Shown here in pieces: positions 21,398 to 34,357 of a DNA stretch of 58,622 nucleotides. The number at the start of each line of letters is the position of its first letter. The stretch's first letter is position 1. The stretch is from Microbotryomycetes sp. JL201 (Eukaryota > Basidiomycota > Microbotryomycetes). The notes under the pieces were generated by a model, which saw only the letters and a list, made by a program, of their open reading frames with translations, was not told the origin of the DNA and searched no databases. Position numbers and translations under genes: made by a program. The stretch spans positions 1-58,622 of the forward strand of contig JAQYUZ010000065.1 of assembly GCA_033819885.1 (NCBI GenBank), written 5' to 3'.

Positions 21398-24300
21398 TCA
21401 GTCGTCCTTTGAGTATCTCAAGGCCGTGGATTTGCTTTGATCGACAAATTTTGGCCACGAGCGGAATCTGCGAGACGCGAAAGGCGTGTGCGTCACGCCG
21501 TTTGCTTGATTTGCCACGTCCAAAGCGAGCAGAGCAAAATGGCCACTGTGATCGAGCGACACACGCTGTCAGTAAAGTCGTCTTTCTCTGTTTTTGACTT
21601 TTGACTTTTGGCCAAAGAATGATTTACCCGACGACAGGCCTGGCGATGAATTCAATATTCCAGTCAGGGTTGTCTTGACCCGGAAACTTGGCGCTGTCCG
21701 TCTCGTAGAGACTGTCGCACAAGATTGCACAATTAAGCGTGTGCGAGTGGCCAACTCTTTCCTAGTGACTGACTCTGGGAAACCGGCATCGACTTGGTTC
21801 GCTTGCAAATACTTGACGATGAGGCTGACAAACATGTCCCTCGTGTCCGCGTCCGTCGTGCTCGCTGCTGCAAACATTTCCCAGTCCGTCTGATGGGCCA
21901 GGGCGGATCCGAGTCAGGTCACGGACGACAAGAGCGCAACCGAGGTCTTGAAAGCCTTACTTTGGTCCACTCGTGCCGACTGTCGAGGGGCACACCATAC
22001 GCGTTCTTGCGGGTTCTGTACCAGTCTGTTTGCCATTCGTACAGCTTGTCGTCAAACAAGCCTAAATTGAGGACGCGGTCACCAAACAGGTTGTCTGGCA
22101 AAGGCAAGAAGCTCAGTTGACCGCTCGCGGAAAGGCAATCTTGGGAGTTTGACATACACAACAAGCCATGAGAATCTTCGTCCTGATAAGACAATTTCGC
22201 ATGCGGTCTCGTCTTGGCCGAGCCCTTTGTGAGCGCTAGTTTGGTCCACTCTTTTACGTAAGCCTGGTTGAAAGCGTCAACATCAAAGACTAGAACCATG
22301 GCTGTTTTGCGACTGACCTGAGCAGTCGCTTTGTAATGGACAGATTGAACCCATTTGCCGGTAGCCTCTGCCAATTTGCCCATGGCGCCAATACCCACAA
22401 TAGCTTTGACAGCCAGGTTTGTCTGGTTTGAAAGCGTTCCTAGTGCGAAAGAAGAGGCATCAGTCAGGTGTGTTCATGAACAATCCAAACGTGTATACGC
22501 ATACCGGCAAAGTCGTCCGTGCTGAGCTGCTCGGCAGGCACGAGTCCGTCTTCGATCAAGAATGTCGTCCATTGAGTCAAGATCGGGTAATACTTTTCGA
22601 TCCACTGAGTGTCTTTGGTCACTTGCCAGTATGCAAGCATCATCCTGTCGTCCGAGGGTTTTCAGCCTCAGCAAACTCTCCATGCGTCAGCTAGTCACGA
22701 AAGTTTGACGGACCAAAGCATGTTGCCTGCCTCTTCGACCGGCATGGGCTCGTCATTGCCACCGTTGTAGCCCGTGGCATTCGGATAAGTGCCCAAATCA
22801 TGTACCGTCCAACGGTTCGGATCTATCGGTGCGCGTATCGAAGAAATTCAAGTCAGCGAGTTGGGCAGCCAACAGATTGAGGTTGTACGAGACTGACACA
22901 AGCCCGAGACCGAATACTGCAAGAGCGGTTCCAGCAAGAGCGCAATCAACGTCGGATTCATGTACTGCAGAATGGGATAGAGCGGGAAGATGACGTCGAC
23001 GGTCTGCAAAACAGCGGAACCAGTCAGCGTAGAGTCGTGAACCCTCCCTCCCGAGGTTGGTCGTGCCCCTTGCACGCACCGACATGTCTCCGTTAGACGA
23101 GATTTCCTTCAAAAAGGCCATAATGTCGTCCTCATTGTCGCCGACTGTGACTTCGAACGTGGCAAAAGCCTGGCGTGTCGACAATTCGGCGATGGCCGCA
23201 TACTCTTTGTTGGCAACTCGTTCGGCATCTTTGCGCACCTGCTTGTCGACTTTGTCTGCTTCGCCCGCTGCCGATTTGTAGTCTTGTAACCAGAATGATA
23301 TGGCGTCACGCTTTGAATGAAACTTTGTTGACCAATAGCCTTGGCGAGTCTTTTGGCCGTCCTTTGTAACGTAGTTCTACGCGGGATGTCCTTCAGCATG
23401 ACATTCCCTGTTTGACAGTCAAAAGCTGGCCCGAACGCACGACGTAAGGTGAGCGCATGTGCCCGATGGTAAATGTCGCCGTCGCGCTGTTGGTTGTCAA
23501 TCGCTTTGAAAAAGCAAAGACTGGTGACCTATCACGAGCTGATCGATAGTCTACATCCTGGTAGCCCTTGAGGTGGCCGTGTTTGACGAATTCGGACCGC
23601 ACATCTTTGTCTGGCCCGGAGCCAGCAACGACGCCAGGACCCTGTGACGACGAGAGACTTGTCAGCTGCTCCTTCGTACGCGATATACGAGCTGACTTGA
23701 CTTGCCATTTCTGTCGCATAGACGGCGCTGCCCCACTCGGCCTGCTGTTCAAACTCTGAAAAGACGAGTTCGTCTTTTCGTCTGACGTCGTGCACGCCGG
23801 CGCCTTTGTGGACGACAAAATCCCAGGTCTGAAGGGAAGAGGATCACATCATGGCAAGCATCAGCTGAACCGAGCTGCCCGCTTGGACTCTGAGAGTGAG
23901 AATCAAAAGACTTGCCAGCTCTGCGCGCGCGTCTCCCGAAGCCCAGTCGCCTGCGATATCGGTGTAGATGGCCACGTTGTGGTGCTTGAGCGCGCGCGGG
24001 TCGACTTTGACTGACATGTATGACAACGGCAGTGACATGCGGACGTAATCATGTGGTGTGACGGGCGAGAGGAATTCTACGGCGAACGAGACGTTGCTGG
24101 CTTTGAAGAAGAAGGTTGAGCGCGTGGCCGTGTACTCGAACGCGGTCTGGCGGGCGTTCTGGACGTTGGATAGCGCGTTTTGATCGAGGGCGTTTCCCAT
24201 GAATTGGAACGTGTCGTCGTCGATCTTGATCAAGCCTTGCCACCGGAGCTCGTACTGCCGCTCTGTTGGCGGGTACCTGACGGGCCAGAATTTGGGCCAG

Positions 24301-24678
24301 GTGCCTGCGAGCATTCCTCGGGATCCTTCCCTGCCGCCTGTTGAAAGCCACGCGTTGAGGTCTGCGGGTGTACGCACGAGTGAGCGCACGAGTGATGACC
24401 GAGACGGAAGGGGGGGCACACTGGCAGCCGAAGCAGCCTGGCGCGCCTCCGGTGAGTGTACTGACATGGACTTTTGACTGCGAGAGGGATTGCTGGTGGC
24501 AGGAGCGGGCTAAAGTGGCCGTCGCCGCCGTACAGGGCCGTGCATTTGTGCTTGGCGTCATTCTTGCCGGACGAACACTCGAGCACACTCGGCACAGACT
24601 GCGACGCAAGCAGCAGAAGCAGGGCCAGCCCGACCCATGCGCCAGCGCACACGCCGGCGAGCACGCTCGTGCGCATCG
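21398..24678 (-). CDS. gtaA: secreted GtaA-type glutaminase (DUF4965/DUF5127/DUF1793 family)
   Basis: Many small exons. From ATG 24678 the protein opens MRTSVLAGVCAGAWVGLAL followed by more leucines, a classical signal peptide or anchor. LPPAIPLAVKSP joins DLNAWLSTGGREGS across an intron, the start of the fungal glutaminase fold. Then follow FWPVRYPPTERQYELRWQGL, TRSTFFFKASNVSFAVEFLSP and TDIAGDWASGDARAEL. The (alpha/alpha) catalytic region and the end GFPDLYETDSAKFPG, FIARPVVGGHFALLALD are also family hallmarks. Aspergillus GtaA is an extracellular L-glutaminase releasing glutamate and ammonia. An upstream in-frame ATG at 24772 would add a basic head and turn the signal peptide into an internal anchor. 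The stop is at 21398. It is divergent from the NTF2-fold gene. Confidence 0.85.
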
Positions 24679-24972
24679 CGTTGTCGATCGACAGCGCGCA
24701 CGCGGGCGGGCGGCCGGCGCGCCCTTTGGCCTTTCGGCTCGACGCAGGCGGCGCCCCACATTGGCCTTGCATGCTCAAGACAGACAACTGCGCAAGTTTC
24801 ACCACTGCAGGCAAGACATCAAAGCTAGAGTCATGGTGTCGACACGTGCACTTTGCACACAATACCTGCAACTCGTGAACAAACTCTGTCGGAAAGTGGC
24901 CGCCGCGGCGACGGACGACGATGGCCGGCACCAGCGCGCGTCTCTCTCCTCTCTTGGCCAAAGCCACCCAAA

Positions 24973-25847
24973 ATGCCGTCGAGCACAACTCGCTTCGCAC
25001 CCAACGTGCCGCAGGATAAGCGCGATTTCATCTTGTCATTCTACTCGACGACAGACAACCGCAACGCGATCGACGAGGTTTGTCGCCCGGTCCGGTTCAG
25101 CCCAGGACGTATCAATGCTGACCATGACTGTGGTTGTGTGCTCACTTGGGGAAAACAGTACTTGGAATTTCTTACAGAAGAGCAAGTGGGACCATGCTTT
25201 ACATGAAATCAATCCTTGACGTGGCGTCCTGCAGAATCGACTTTCAAATGGCCACGAAACACTGCAAAGGCGCTCAAGGCAAGTCAAACCTAACAAAAGG
25301 AAACCACACCTGATTAAAGCTGGACCCCTCCCTGTACAGCCGTCAAAGAATGGCGTATAAACTCGTGGAAAGGCATCGCCACTCGCGATCACACGGCCAA
25401 ACAAGTGTTTACGATCGATCAAGAGTGCTCACAGGTCATGATTGACGGAACCGTGAGTACACGCGACCTATGCCTGCCGCGAGCAACACAGACAGTTTGC
25501 TGAAAGAGACGCGTTTGCTTCGAAACAATGACCAGCTTACTTATGGCCTCGAGAACGGCAAATCGATCAGCGTCGACTGGGCCGCAAAAATGGTATTTGC
25601 AACGGGAACTCAACAACTCAGAATGAAAGAGTATCAGGTCAGTCACGTGCGCACGAGTTGACCCGCCCGGCCGGATTCACGACTGACGAGATCCCCACCG
25701 AAACGCGCTTACAACGCAGGTTTGGGCCGTAAGTCAACCACGGCGAACAAACAACGACGTTTCGCTAACCCTGTGTGATCTCTGTTCTGCTTCGCTCTGT
25801 ATGGCCGACAGGACATGTCCCCTCTCGTCGCAGCGCTCAAAGCTTAA
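24973..25847 (+). CDS. small NTF2-fold (SnoaL-like) protein
   Basis: About 135 residues from seven short exons. The reading frame runs MPSSTTRFAPNVPQDKRDF, YLEFLTEEIDFQMATKHCKG, AVKEWRINSWKGIATRDH, FTIDQECSQVMIDGT, TYGLENGKSISVDWAAKMVF and EYQVWADMSPLVAALKA. The alternating helix and curved-sheet pattern, with W/F-rich central strands and a paired-strand end, is that of NTF2-like folds. Such proteins range from transport factors to small enzymes, so I do not assign a reaction. Exons fixed by phase: 24973-25077, 25159-25181 (23 bases), 25235-25278, then from 25340. Two consecutive introns (25182-25234 and 25279-25339) start with GCAAGT instead of GT. There is no signal peptide. It is divergent from the glutaminase gene. 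Confidence 0.65.
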
Positions 25848-26071
25848 AATCTCAAAAAGGGTCATGCAAACGAAAACGTAATTGATGCAACACGATCAAC
25901 TCGAAAAGAAACCACATCGTCCTTCTAAAACTGTTGTACTGTGCAAGATGCTCTGCTCTTTGTAGAAACTCTGTTCATGCCTTTGGCGCTTTGCCCAACA
26001 CGGCTGCTCGCTTCGTGGGCGACGCTAAGAAGACCCGTAGTGTCAGATTCTGATTGAGCTCTTGCAAGATC

Positions 26072-29000
26072 TCAAAACCAACGAAAACACAACTCACACA
26101 ACAAGAATTTCGTTTTGAAAATGTCGGTCAATGCATCTGTAGGAGACGTGGTTGTGTATTGAACGACCGGCTTGCTTTCGTTCGTTTCCACCTCGTCAAC
26201 GTTCATCGTTTGCTCGCCATCGACTTGAACTCGAGTACCAGCCGACAAACCATCTCGTGTCGTCGTCGAAGACGATGAGCTTGTAACCTGGTACTCGCTG
26301 AACAGTTTGCGCCACAACATTCTTGGGGGTGGCAGAGAATGAGCCGGCATGTCGAGTACGCTTGAACCCGAAACTTTTGAACCATCTCGTGTTTGACCGA
26401 CAGAATAATTCTTCTTGTCAAGCGCGACAGGCTTGACCGGCCTGTTCGGTTCGTCCGCACCAAAAATCTCGTCAAACAGTCTCGATTGGCCAGCCTTTTT
26501 CGCTGTTGGTAACCGAGACGGGGCAACTGCCCGACCGACGCTGGCGACTGACGAGCCGACCAAGCTGATGTTGCCAGCGTCGTCGACTACGGCAAGCGAG
26601 ACAGAATCGTCTTTAGACGGAGACGGTAACGAACCAGCGCCAGCGCCAGACCCAGAAGCAAGGGGATCGAACCAGATGGCCTGCCTCACTTGCAAAGGCA
26701 ACTCGTATGTTGGTGGTGCTTGAGTCTTGGACGTCGCAGAAGGATCGATCACAAAGGCCGTAGATTGTCGAAGAGCACTCTTGCCACTCTTTCGCTTCTC
26801 AATGGCCACGACCTGATTCGTACGCGGTCGCGGAGCCAACACACCAACTTCGAGGGAAAGGGTGTGCGTTTCTGCGTATCAGTCATGGCAATGGGTCAGC
26901 GTACAAGGACATGACGAGGCCAGTCAGATGCAAGAGAACTCACCCGTGAACGTCATCAGGTCCCACGCCATCGTGCCATGCTGTCCACCTGCAAGCAGCA
27001 ACGTCCCTTCTTGCCCTGCAAATACGACCCTCGACAATGGAGCCACTCCGGCGCATGCAAATGCGTGGATCAATTTATTGTCGTGCGTGCTCCACAGCGT
27101 GACGACAGACTCGTGCGCAACTGCAAACATTGAACCATCGGCAGACCAAGCAGAATCGACAGGTGTCATGGCACGGTACATGAGCGAAGTCCTGCATGCC
27201 CAGATGTGCCCGTCAAACGACCACAATTTGATTCTGCCATCGACTGAAGTCGTCAAGAGCAATGGCATCTCGTGCGCAGGCGAAAAAGTCATGGACGTGA
27301 CAGCAGCATCGTGGGGTCGGTCGATCCTCGTTGTTAATGCAAATGATGTGGCCGAGCCAGAACGTCGTTGCCAGAACTTGAGCTGACGGGACGACTCGAA
27401 CGTCTGGTTGGACCAGCTGTCGAGCGTGGCGAGCCAACTCGTCGACCGCGAGGCGCTTGACGGACTAAAAACGGCATACTCGACGCGTGTCGGCTCTAGC
27501 GGAACGTCTGAAGCCGCCGAGACACGATTCGAAGGCGCGACTTCTAGCTCGAGCGTTTGGGCATCGTCCGCTGGCGAGTAAAACTGCAATGACGAAGGAT
27601 GGCCGGCTGACAAGACGAGCGACCGTGTGAGCGGGTCAAAGGCGAGAGGCAAATGTACATCGGAGCGTCTGGCAATGTCATCCGACCGAACCGGATCCGC
27701 CTTGAGGCCAGAGATCGTCTTGGAAATGCGGAGTTTTTGAGATCCAACAAACACGACCGAGCCGTCTCTCAAACGTGCTGCAATCTGTTGCTCGGTAACA
27801 GAGTTGTCGGTGATGGACAATGCAAGGATGGGCGCGCCAAGTCGCGGAACGAATTCGTGGTGACCGGTGTGTAATTGCCACATGACGAGCACAGCTTCTT
27901 CGCCGCCCGACATCAAGTAAGCGCCACTCGGGGTGAAAGCCAAAGCCGCGACGGCGTGCGCGTGCCAATGGAACGTGGCTGTCGCTGGCCTCGTACCAGA
28001 AGGCGCTTTTGGTGCGTGTGCGGCGTCATCGCCGAGCACGTCATACCACAATTTGATTTGTCCCCTTGCGTTGCCAGTCGCAAAGTAATTTTCATTGGGG
28101 TGCACGGCGATTGTGGTGAGGACATCGGCAGAGTCGACCTGCGTCGTGAATCCTTTCTGCAAGGTCTTTGTCCGGCACACATTGATGGAAGTTGGGCTGA
28201 GTGAAATCAGATGCTCGCCAGACGCCGAGATGGTCAGAGCGACAATAGTCCTAGGCTGTGCAAGGCGCATACGGCGTGCTGGCGCTCGTGGCGTTGTGGC
28301 GGTCGACGACGCGGCTTCGTCGTCTTGCGCAGAAGAGCTGGCGTTTGTGCTCTGTGGTGCAGTCGTTGCAGACGGCCTCAGACTGACCGAGTAGATGCCG
28401 GCGCGCCTGGAGCGGATCGAATCTTGGAACTGGTTCATATCATCTACAGCGGTCGAGGTTGACGGCGAGGCGAGGCCCAAGTCGTGCTGTGAGTGTTGGT
28501 GCTCGAGTGTGGGGCGTCTTCGCTTGCGCTGTTCTTGCATTGTTGTGGCAGCGTCTGCGATCTCGGTGCGGTTCTCGGTTGAGGAAGTTGCGAGCGCCAC
28601 AAAGATGTGATCTGGCATGGCCGAGCTCGCGCACGCGTGCAGGACGGGTGCGCCGACATCGAGAGTGCGCACGAGCACGCCTTCGGTGTAGTCCCACACT
28701 CTGAGAGTGCCGTCGAGCGATGCGACGACGAGCTGAAGCGCGTTTGCCGGGTTCAGGATGAGCGCCGAGACGAGCGAGCGTTGGCGGCTGCCTCGCTCGG
28801 ACGCAGGGACGCTCAAGGTCGACAGCAGCTCGCACGAATGTGTCGCATAGACTTTGACTGCCGATCCAGACGCCACAAAGCAGACGCTGTGTGTGTGCAC
28901 GGCGCGCAAGAAGCCGATGAAAAAAGTGGCAGGCGAGCGTCAGCCTGGTCTGAGCTGTTTGGAGCAAGCCAGCGCAGAACGGACGTACACAGAGTCCTTT

Positions 29001-29242
29001 GAGAACAAAACAGGACACGTTTGAGCCGCTGTGGCAGGGCTCGAGAGGGAATAGGCTGGCAGTGGGCGCCTGGCGGAGGCTGTCGCAGGCACGCGCGGCA
29101 CTCGACCGCCAAACGAGCTCTTGGCGAGGGCGACGGGCGTCGGCTGGTCCTCATGCTTGCGCTGTTGAGCTTTTTCTTTCTTGCCGAGCCGCAGACGGGT
29201 GCGCGGGGTGCCCAGGGCGGGCGACTGGGGCACGGTTGCCAT
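26072..29242 (-). CDS. UTP17: UTP17/NAN1 (WDR75), WD-repeat subunit of the SSU processome
   Basis: Starts at ATG 29242 with MATVPQSPALGTP and a basic, proline-rich head. An intron joins PVLFSKDSV to VCFVASGSAVKVYATHSCEL, the first WD blade. Two tandem propellers follow: DGTLRVWDYTEGVLVRTL, FATGNARGQIKLWYDVLG, LMSGGEEAVLVMWQLHTG, LKFWQRRSGS, LLTTSVDGRIKLWSFDG and FAVAHESVVTLWSTHDNKL. The second long exon carries the family tail QSRLFDEIFGADEP and MPAHSLPPPRMLWRKLF. UTP17/WDR75 belongs to the t-UTP (UtpA) complex that binds nascent pre-rRNA and couples Pol I transcription to 18S processing in the nucleolus. The last dozen residues before the stop at 26072 may differ if a small 3' intron exists. 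Its 5' end is about 250 bases from the divergent SepH gene. Confidence 0.88.
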
Positions 29243-29494
29243 GGCGAAAGGAAGACGAGCCGCGAGCGAGTGCCATCCGAGCACACTCCTACGCCCCCGT
29301 TCTCAGCTCGGCCGAGCCATTCAGTTTCCCGAGTCAGATTTGTCCTGTACTCGACACGAGCATCGTCCTCGTGAGGCGTGAGTGCCTCGGTGGTCGGAGG
29401 CTGACGCTCAGGCCCCAAACGCTGACGGTGCGCTCGGGCCTCTCTCGCGCACGCCCGAACGTCTCTCTGTCTGCACAGTGTGCACAATCTGCAG
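29243..29494. promoter_or_regulatory. shared divergent promoter region, UTP17 / SepH
   Basis: About 250 bases separate the ATG of UTP17 (reverse) from the ATG of the septation kinase (forward), so both promoters must lie here or reach into the neighbouring leader. I recognise no specific factor site. Confidence 0.4.
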
Positions 29495-32400
29495 ATGACA
29501 CTGCCCGGCGGCGGGCACGACGTCGACTCGCAGCATGATCAGGACATGTCTGACCACGTGCTGCACAACTATGTGAGCCCTGCGCGACCGTGCTCGCGCG
29601 AGTGTTGGATGACGGCACGCACGGGCCCGCACCAGCACCAGCATCAGCCTGCGCCCGAGTAGGCACTGACGCCCACTGCCTCACTGGTGCAGAGATTCGG
29701 AGAAAAGCTAGGGCAGGGCTCATTCGGCAGCGTGTACCGCGCGCTCAATTGGCTCACGGGCGAGACCGTCGCCTTGAAGCAAGTGTCACTGCACAACATG
29801 CGCAAGCAAGACTTGCCAGAGATCATGGTCAGCATGAGCTGCACTGCTGCTCCCTGCTCAGCCTGACCTTTGCACGCGCACCCTTCAGTCCGAGATCGAC
29901 TTGCTCAAAAAGCTCGACCGTTCGTGCTCGCTCAGGCCCCGACTTGCACCACGACCACTCACTGACACTTGTCCGTCAACAGACCCAAACATCGTCCAGT
30001 ACAGAGGCTTCGTCAAGACACCCGAGCACTTGTACATCATTCTCGAATATTGCGAGAACGGCTCGCTGCAACACATCACCAAAAAGTTTGGCCACTTTCC
30101 AGAGTCCCTCGTCGCCTTGTACATCTTGCAAGTCCTCCAAGGACTCGTCTATCTGCACGAACAAGGAGTCATCCACCGCGACATCAAAGCTAGCAATATT
30201 CTGGCCACAAAGGAGGGATCCATCAAGCGTGAGCGCCCTGAGCAGTCTTTTTCGACTCTCGACCGGTTCGCGCTGACTGACGGACGCACTGTTTCATGAC
30301 AGTTGCCGACTTTGGCGTAGCAACCGTAACCGACGGACCTCTTGACAGCCGCATTGTAGGCTCACCCTACTGGATGGCTCCCGAAGTGGTCGAACAAACA
30401 GGCGCCACCACAGCATCCGACGTCTGGTCGGTCGGAGCTCTCGCAATAGAACTCATCACCGGAAGACCTCCGTACTCTTTTCTTGATCCGATGCCGGCCC
30501 TGTTCAGAATCGTCAACGACGATTGTCCTCCAGTGCCGGAAGGAGCCTCGGCCGCCGCACGCGACTTTTTGGTCCAGTGCTTTCAGAAGGACGCAAATCT
30601 ACGCGTCACAGCCAAAAAGCTGCTGAGACACCCTTGGATCTTGGCGGCAAAGACAAAAGCGGACGAGCTGCGATCAGAGCAACAAAACAGGTTGCTCCCT
30701 CAGAAGCTGCGACCCACGCCGACATCGACGCCTGTAAAACGGGCACCCGTTATGGATAGGCAACAGCTGAGGAGAAAGCAGAGCAAAGACTTGATTTCGG
30801 CACTCCAGCCGAGGTCGATCAACACTGTAGGTGCCGAACAAGGCGCGGGCGCAGCGCTCCTGCACAGACCCAATCGGACAATCTCACTTGCCACGAGTGA
30901 AGACCCCACTGCAGGCACCAGGACTCCTCGATCTGATCGAAGGCGTAGCTTGATCCAAGCAAGCCCGACGACTCCGGCCCGATCTTCGTCACTTGCAAAC
31001 TTGGCCGAGCTAGGCAGACGAAAGAGCGTCAGCAGTGACAGCGATTCGGACGGCACCATCAAAGCTTCAAAGCCACGCAATCGCCTCGAAATCCCAATCA
31101 GCATGTCACCTATCACAGAAGATTATTCCGATCTTGTTGGCGAAGACGAGGCCGCTCCGTTTCGGGGCAAAATACGGGATCTCCAGGTCAGCCGTCCTTT
31201 GAGCTCGCTTGACTTTCGGAACCCGCTAACCTTTAGGCTACAGAGCAAGCAGGCGAAGCGAAGAAGCTTGCTTGTAGAGCGTCAGCAGCCAGCACACACG
31301 GATTTCCGATCTAGCCCAAGCTTGCAAGATGTTTTCCAATCCGAAGGCACGAATGTTCGGCCAGCCAAGCGGCCATCTCGACTGGACTTGTCCATAGATA
31401 CACTGAGACGGCCCCCTGTGCGATCACAGTCGCTTCAGACCCTCTCGACGCCTGTCGTGGCGCCAAAGACGCCGAGCGCAGCGCGAGCCAGGTTCGGAGA
31501 AGCGCCTGGGGAGGATTACTCAGACTTGCTTGGAAACTCGAGGAGCGATATAACAGGCGAGTTTCCAACAAAATCACCACTGAAATTCGAATAACCCCCA
31601 CTCTCTGCCAGGCAACCCCCTCAAGCTGAGCAGACGTATTTCGAGCGGGTCAGCGGTGAGCTACGCGGTTATGTCCCTGTGCTCTGTGCTCATGCGAAGC
31701 TTCCTCGCGACCAGCTCACCCTGCAAGACGATGAAGACGAAGATCCATTTGCGAACATGGAAGACGGTAGCAACAGCAGTGACTGCAGTGTCAAAGAGCG
31801 CAATGAAGCGTCACGATTGTCCAGCCGCGTCTCACAACTGTGCAACGACTTGCATGCAGACGCAGATGCAGACTTGATGCAAAGCGCTGCGTTCGAATTG
31901 GTGAGCTCGAGCGCAACGATATGTCGAACCTTTCTTGATCGAGCGACGTGATTATAGGTCACGATCCTGGAAGACTCACCTCGGATGCACGATCACTTTG
32001 TTCGGAGCCAAGGCCTGCTCGCGCTCGTCGAAATCTTGCAAACTGTCCGCAACAATGACATTTTGGGTGCCTTGCTCAGAATTGTCAACGTGGTGCGCTT
32101 GGTACCTTCACGCCGCAGTGTGGCACAGACCAGTTGAGCATATCCCGATCCTCCGCAGGTTGTCGGACCCTGTCCAGAGGTATTGGAACGATTCTGTGTA
32201 CGTCGTGCCGCTGCGGCGCTCATGACAGATCAAAGCTAATCACAAGAAATACTCAGCTTATCGGAGGCTGCCCTGTTGTTCTGGCGTTTGCTTCGGGAAA
32301 ATTTTCCAGAGAAATCAGGCTCGAGGCAGCTCTATTCATTGGTGCCATGTGTCGGGCGTCCAATCTGACTGTGAGCGTACTTATGGATGCTCTTGAATGA

Positions 32401-34264
32401 CATGCTGACGAGGTTATTTCGTACTCAGCTTCAGATCTTCGTCAGCTGCCGCGGGCCTCAAGCTCTGGTCGAGTTGATGGATGAAGACTGCAAGTGACAA
32501 CCTCGGTGATTGAATCAAGTACTGATACCAACCTTCTCGCAGACGCTGCCCGCAAGGATCTGGTCTGGATGTCCGTCGATGGGATCAGTAGAATGTTCGA
32601 GACGCAGGTGCGAGACCTTGCGCATGCACAGATAATGGCTCCAAATTCTGATCATTGTCGACAGGCTGCGTTATCTCGGAGCGATCTCTGCCGCATCTTT
32701 GTACAAACCGGTTTGCTCGAACCCCTCTCGAGCGCCCTCCTAAGCGTCGTTGCGGACCCGGACGACCTCGCAGAGAGCGCAAAAGCCAAAATTGTCGGAA
32801 TTTTGCACCTGTTCTCGCAAGCTGATGCCAAGATGAAGGAGAAGATGGCTACAAGACCGGTCGTGCTACGACTGGTCAAAGTCTCGCCATTACTCGGGGG
32901 AGAGTGGTTGATGCTAATGGTCAAGACAATCGAGAATTTGAGCACCATTGCTGGGGGGCTAGATGTGCTTCAGAATGCTGGATCCATTGAGCTGTTGGTC
33001 GACTTGCTCAGGCAATCCTTGACCGGCCAAGTCGCACTGGTAGGCCACCTTGGGGAATCAGGAGAAAGTCCGAACTGACTGGAATCTAAAGGATATCCAA
33101 AGCCACGTCGTCAACGCCCTCTTCAATTTGTGCCGATTGAGCAAAGTCCGACTAGAGGAAGCTGCGTCTGCTGGCGCGATCGGGCCTCTACAGGAGCTCG
33201 TCAGAGCAAACTCGCCATTGAAACAATTCGCCTTGCCGATGCTGTGCGATTTCGCTCATGCCGGCAAGGTCTGTCGTAGACTGTGAGTTAACGTGCGTGC
33301 ACCCATGTACTGTGCGACATCACTGACGATGCGTGTCTTGATAGCTTGTGGCGACACCACGCACTCGAGCTCTACCTCGAGCTCTTGTGCGACAGTTTTT
33401 GGGCCAAACCTGCGCTTGAAGCGCTTCTCGCCTGGTAATCTCCCTCCTCGCTTTACTGGACCGAACTCTTCCTAACGCCATTTTACTGCAGGTTTATCGA
33501 CGAGACGGCTGAAGTCGAGCGGCGGCTAGTGACGTCAAGATCTATGGACGATCTGTTGCGGGGATTCTGCTTGGCTTCGAGCACGACTTTCGAAAGTATT
33601 CTCGAGCCGTTCTACAAGGTGCATTTGCTCATCTGAAATAGGGGCGCCGAAACTGATTATTCCTTCTTTGCAGCTTTTGCGTCTGTCAGATTTAGTCTCT
33701 GCTTCCATTGCGACTCACCAGCCCTTCGTTTCGAGACTAAGGGATCGACTTGAGCGCGGTGGTCGAGCCGTCGTTCGACTCAACCTGCTTCGCACCGTCA
33801 AGACTGTACTCGACTCGGGTATCCCTATCGATGTTCGAGCCAACATGACGAAAGAGCTGTCAGCTGTCGTCGGCGCAATCTATAAGGACGATCCGGCTTT
33901 GCTCGTGAGGGAGCTGGCGGGCGAAGTCAAAAAGGACCTGACCACCAGTACTGCTGTCGAACTCGGTTCGCAATCCAGAACGACAGCGGACAAGATTCGT
34001 CGCCGGTCTTCGCTAAGGAGAACGACGTCAGAGAGCGCAGTGGTTACGCTAGTGCCTCCTGCATCATCGAGCGTGAGGGACGCAGACACGTTCGTGCAAC
34101 GCCGGCAGTCTATGATGTCTGGTTCAAGAGCGACATCGGATCCGACGCGGCTGATCGTCCGTACTGCCTCAGACCATGGCAACAAGCTTCCACAGCTGCA
34201 ACCTTCACAACTTGCGCGAAGTAGTCGAACAAGTCTCCGCGGCGTGCTGCCTTTCTTGTCCTAG
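29495..34264 (+). CDS. sepH: septation initiation kinase SepH/Cdc7 (Cdc15-like)
   Basis: The kinase domain is N-terminal and assembled from several exons. It shows [105 protein letters not shown] and [10 protein letters not shown]. This sequence type, with GSPYWMAPE and [11 protein letters not shown], is the Cdc7/SepH/Cdc15 branch that drives the septation initiation (mitotic exit) cascade at spindle pole bodies. After a serine/arginine-rich linker (30700-31600), the second half is made of helical ARM/HEAT-like repeats over many exons ([65 protein letters not shown]). It ends in a basic, serine-rich tail. I use the ATG at 29495 because it precedes the in-frame first exon. Downstream exon borders are only partly resolved. 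Confidence 0.88.
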
Positions 34265-34357
34265 CAAACGTTATAAAGGAATTTCGCTGATTCATTTCGT
34301 TGTTGTTGTTTTATACACGCGAGATCTACTCTTGACACCATGCATATATTCGCCCAT

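Noticed and set aside
28440-29018. Arginine-rich reverse frame of 192 codons overlapping UTP17
   Set aside because: This is a GC-rich shadow frame of the WD-repeat exon, which has clear family motifs.
6217-29242. RRP5, PUS3, coilin and UTP17 as a functional RNA-processing cluster
   Set aside because: They are interspersed with unrelated genes on both strands and have no shared promoters; housekeeping genes of this kind are common, so chance is the simpler view.
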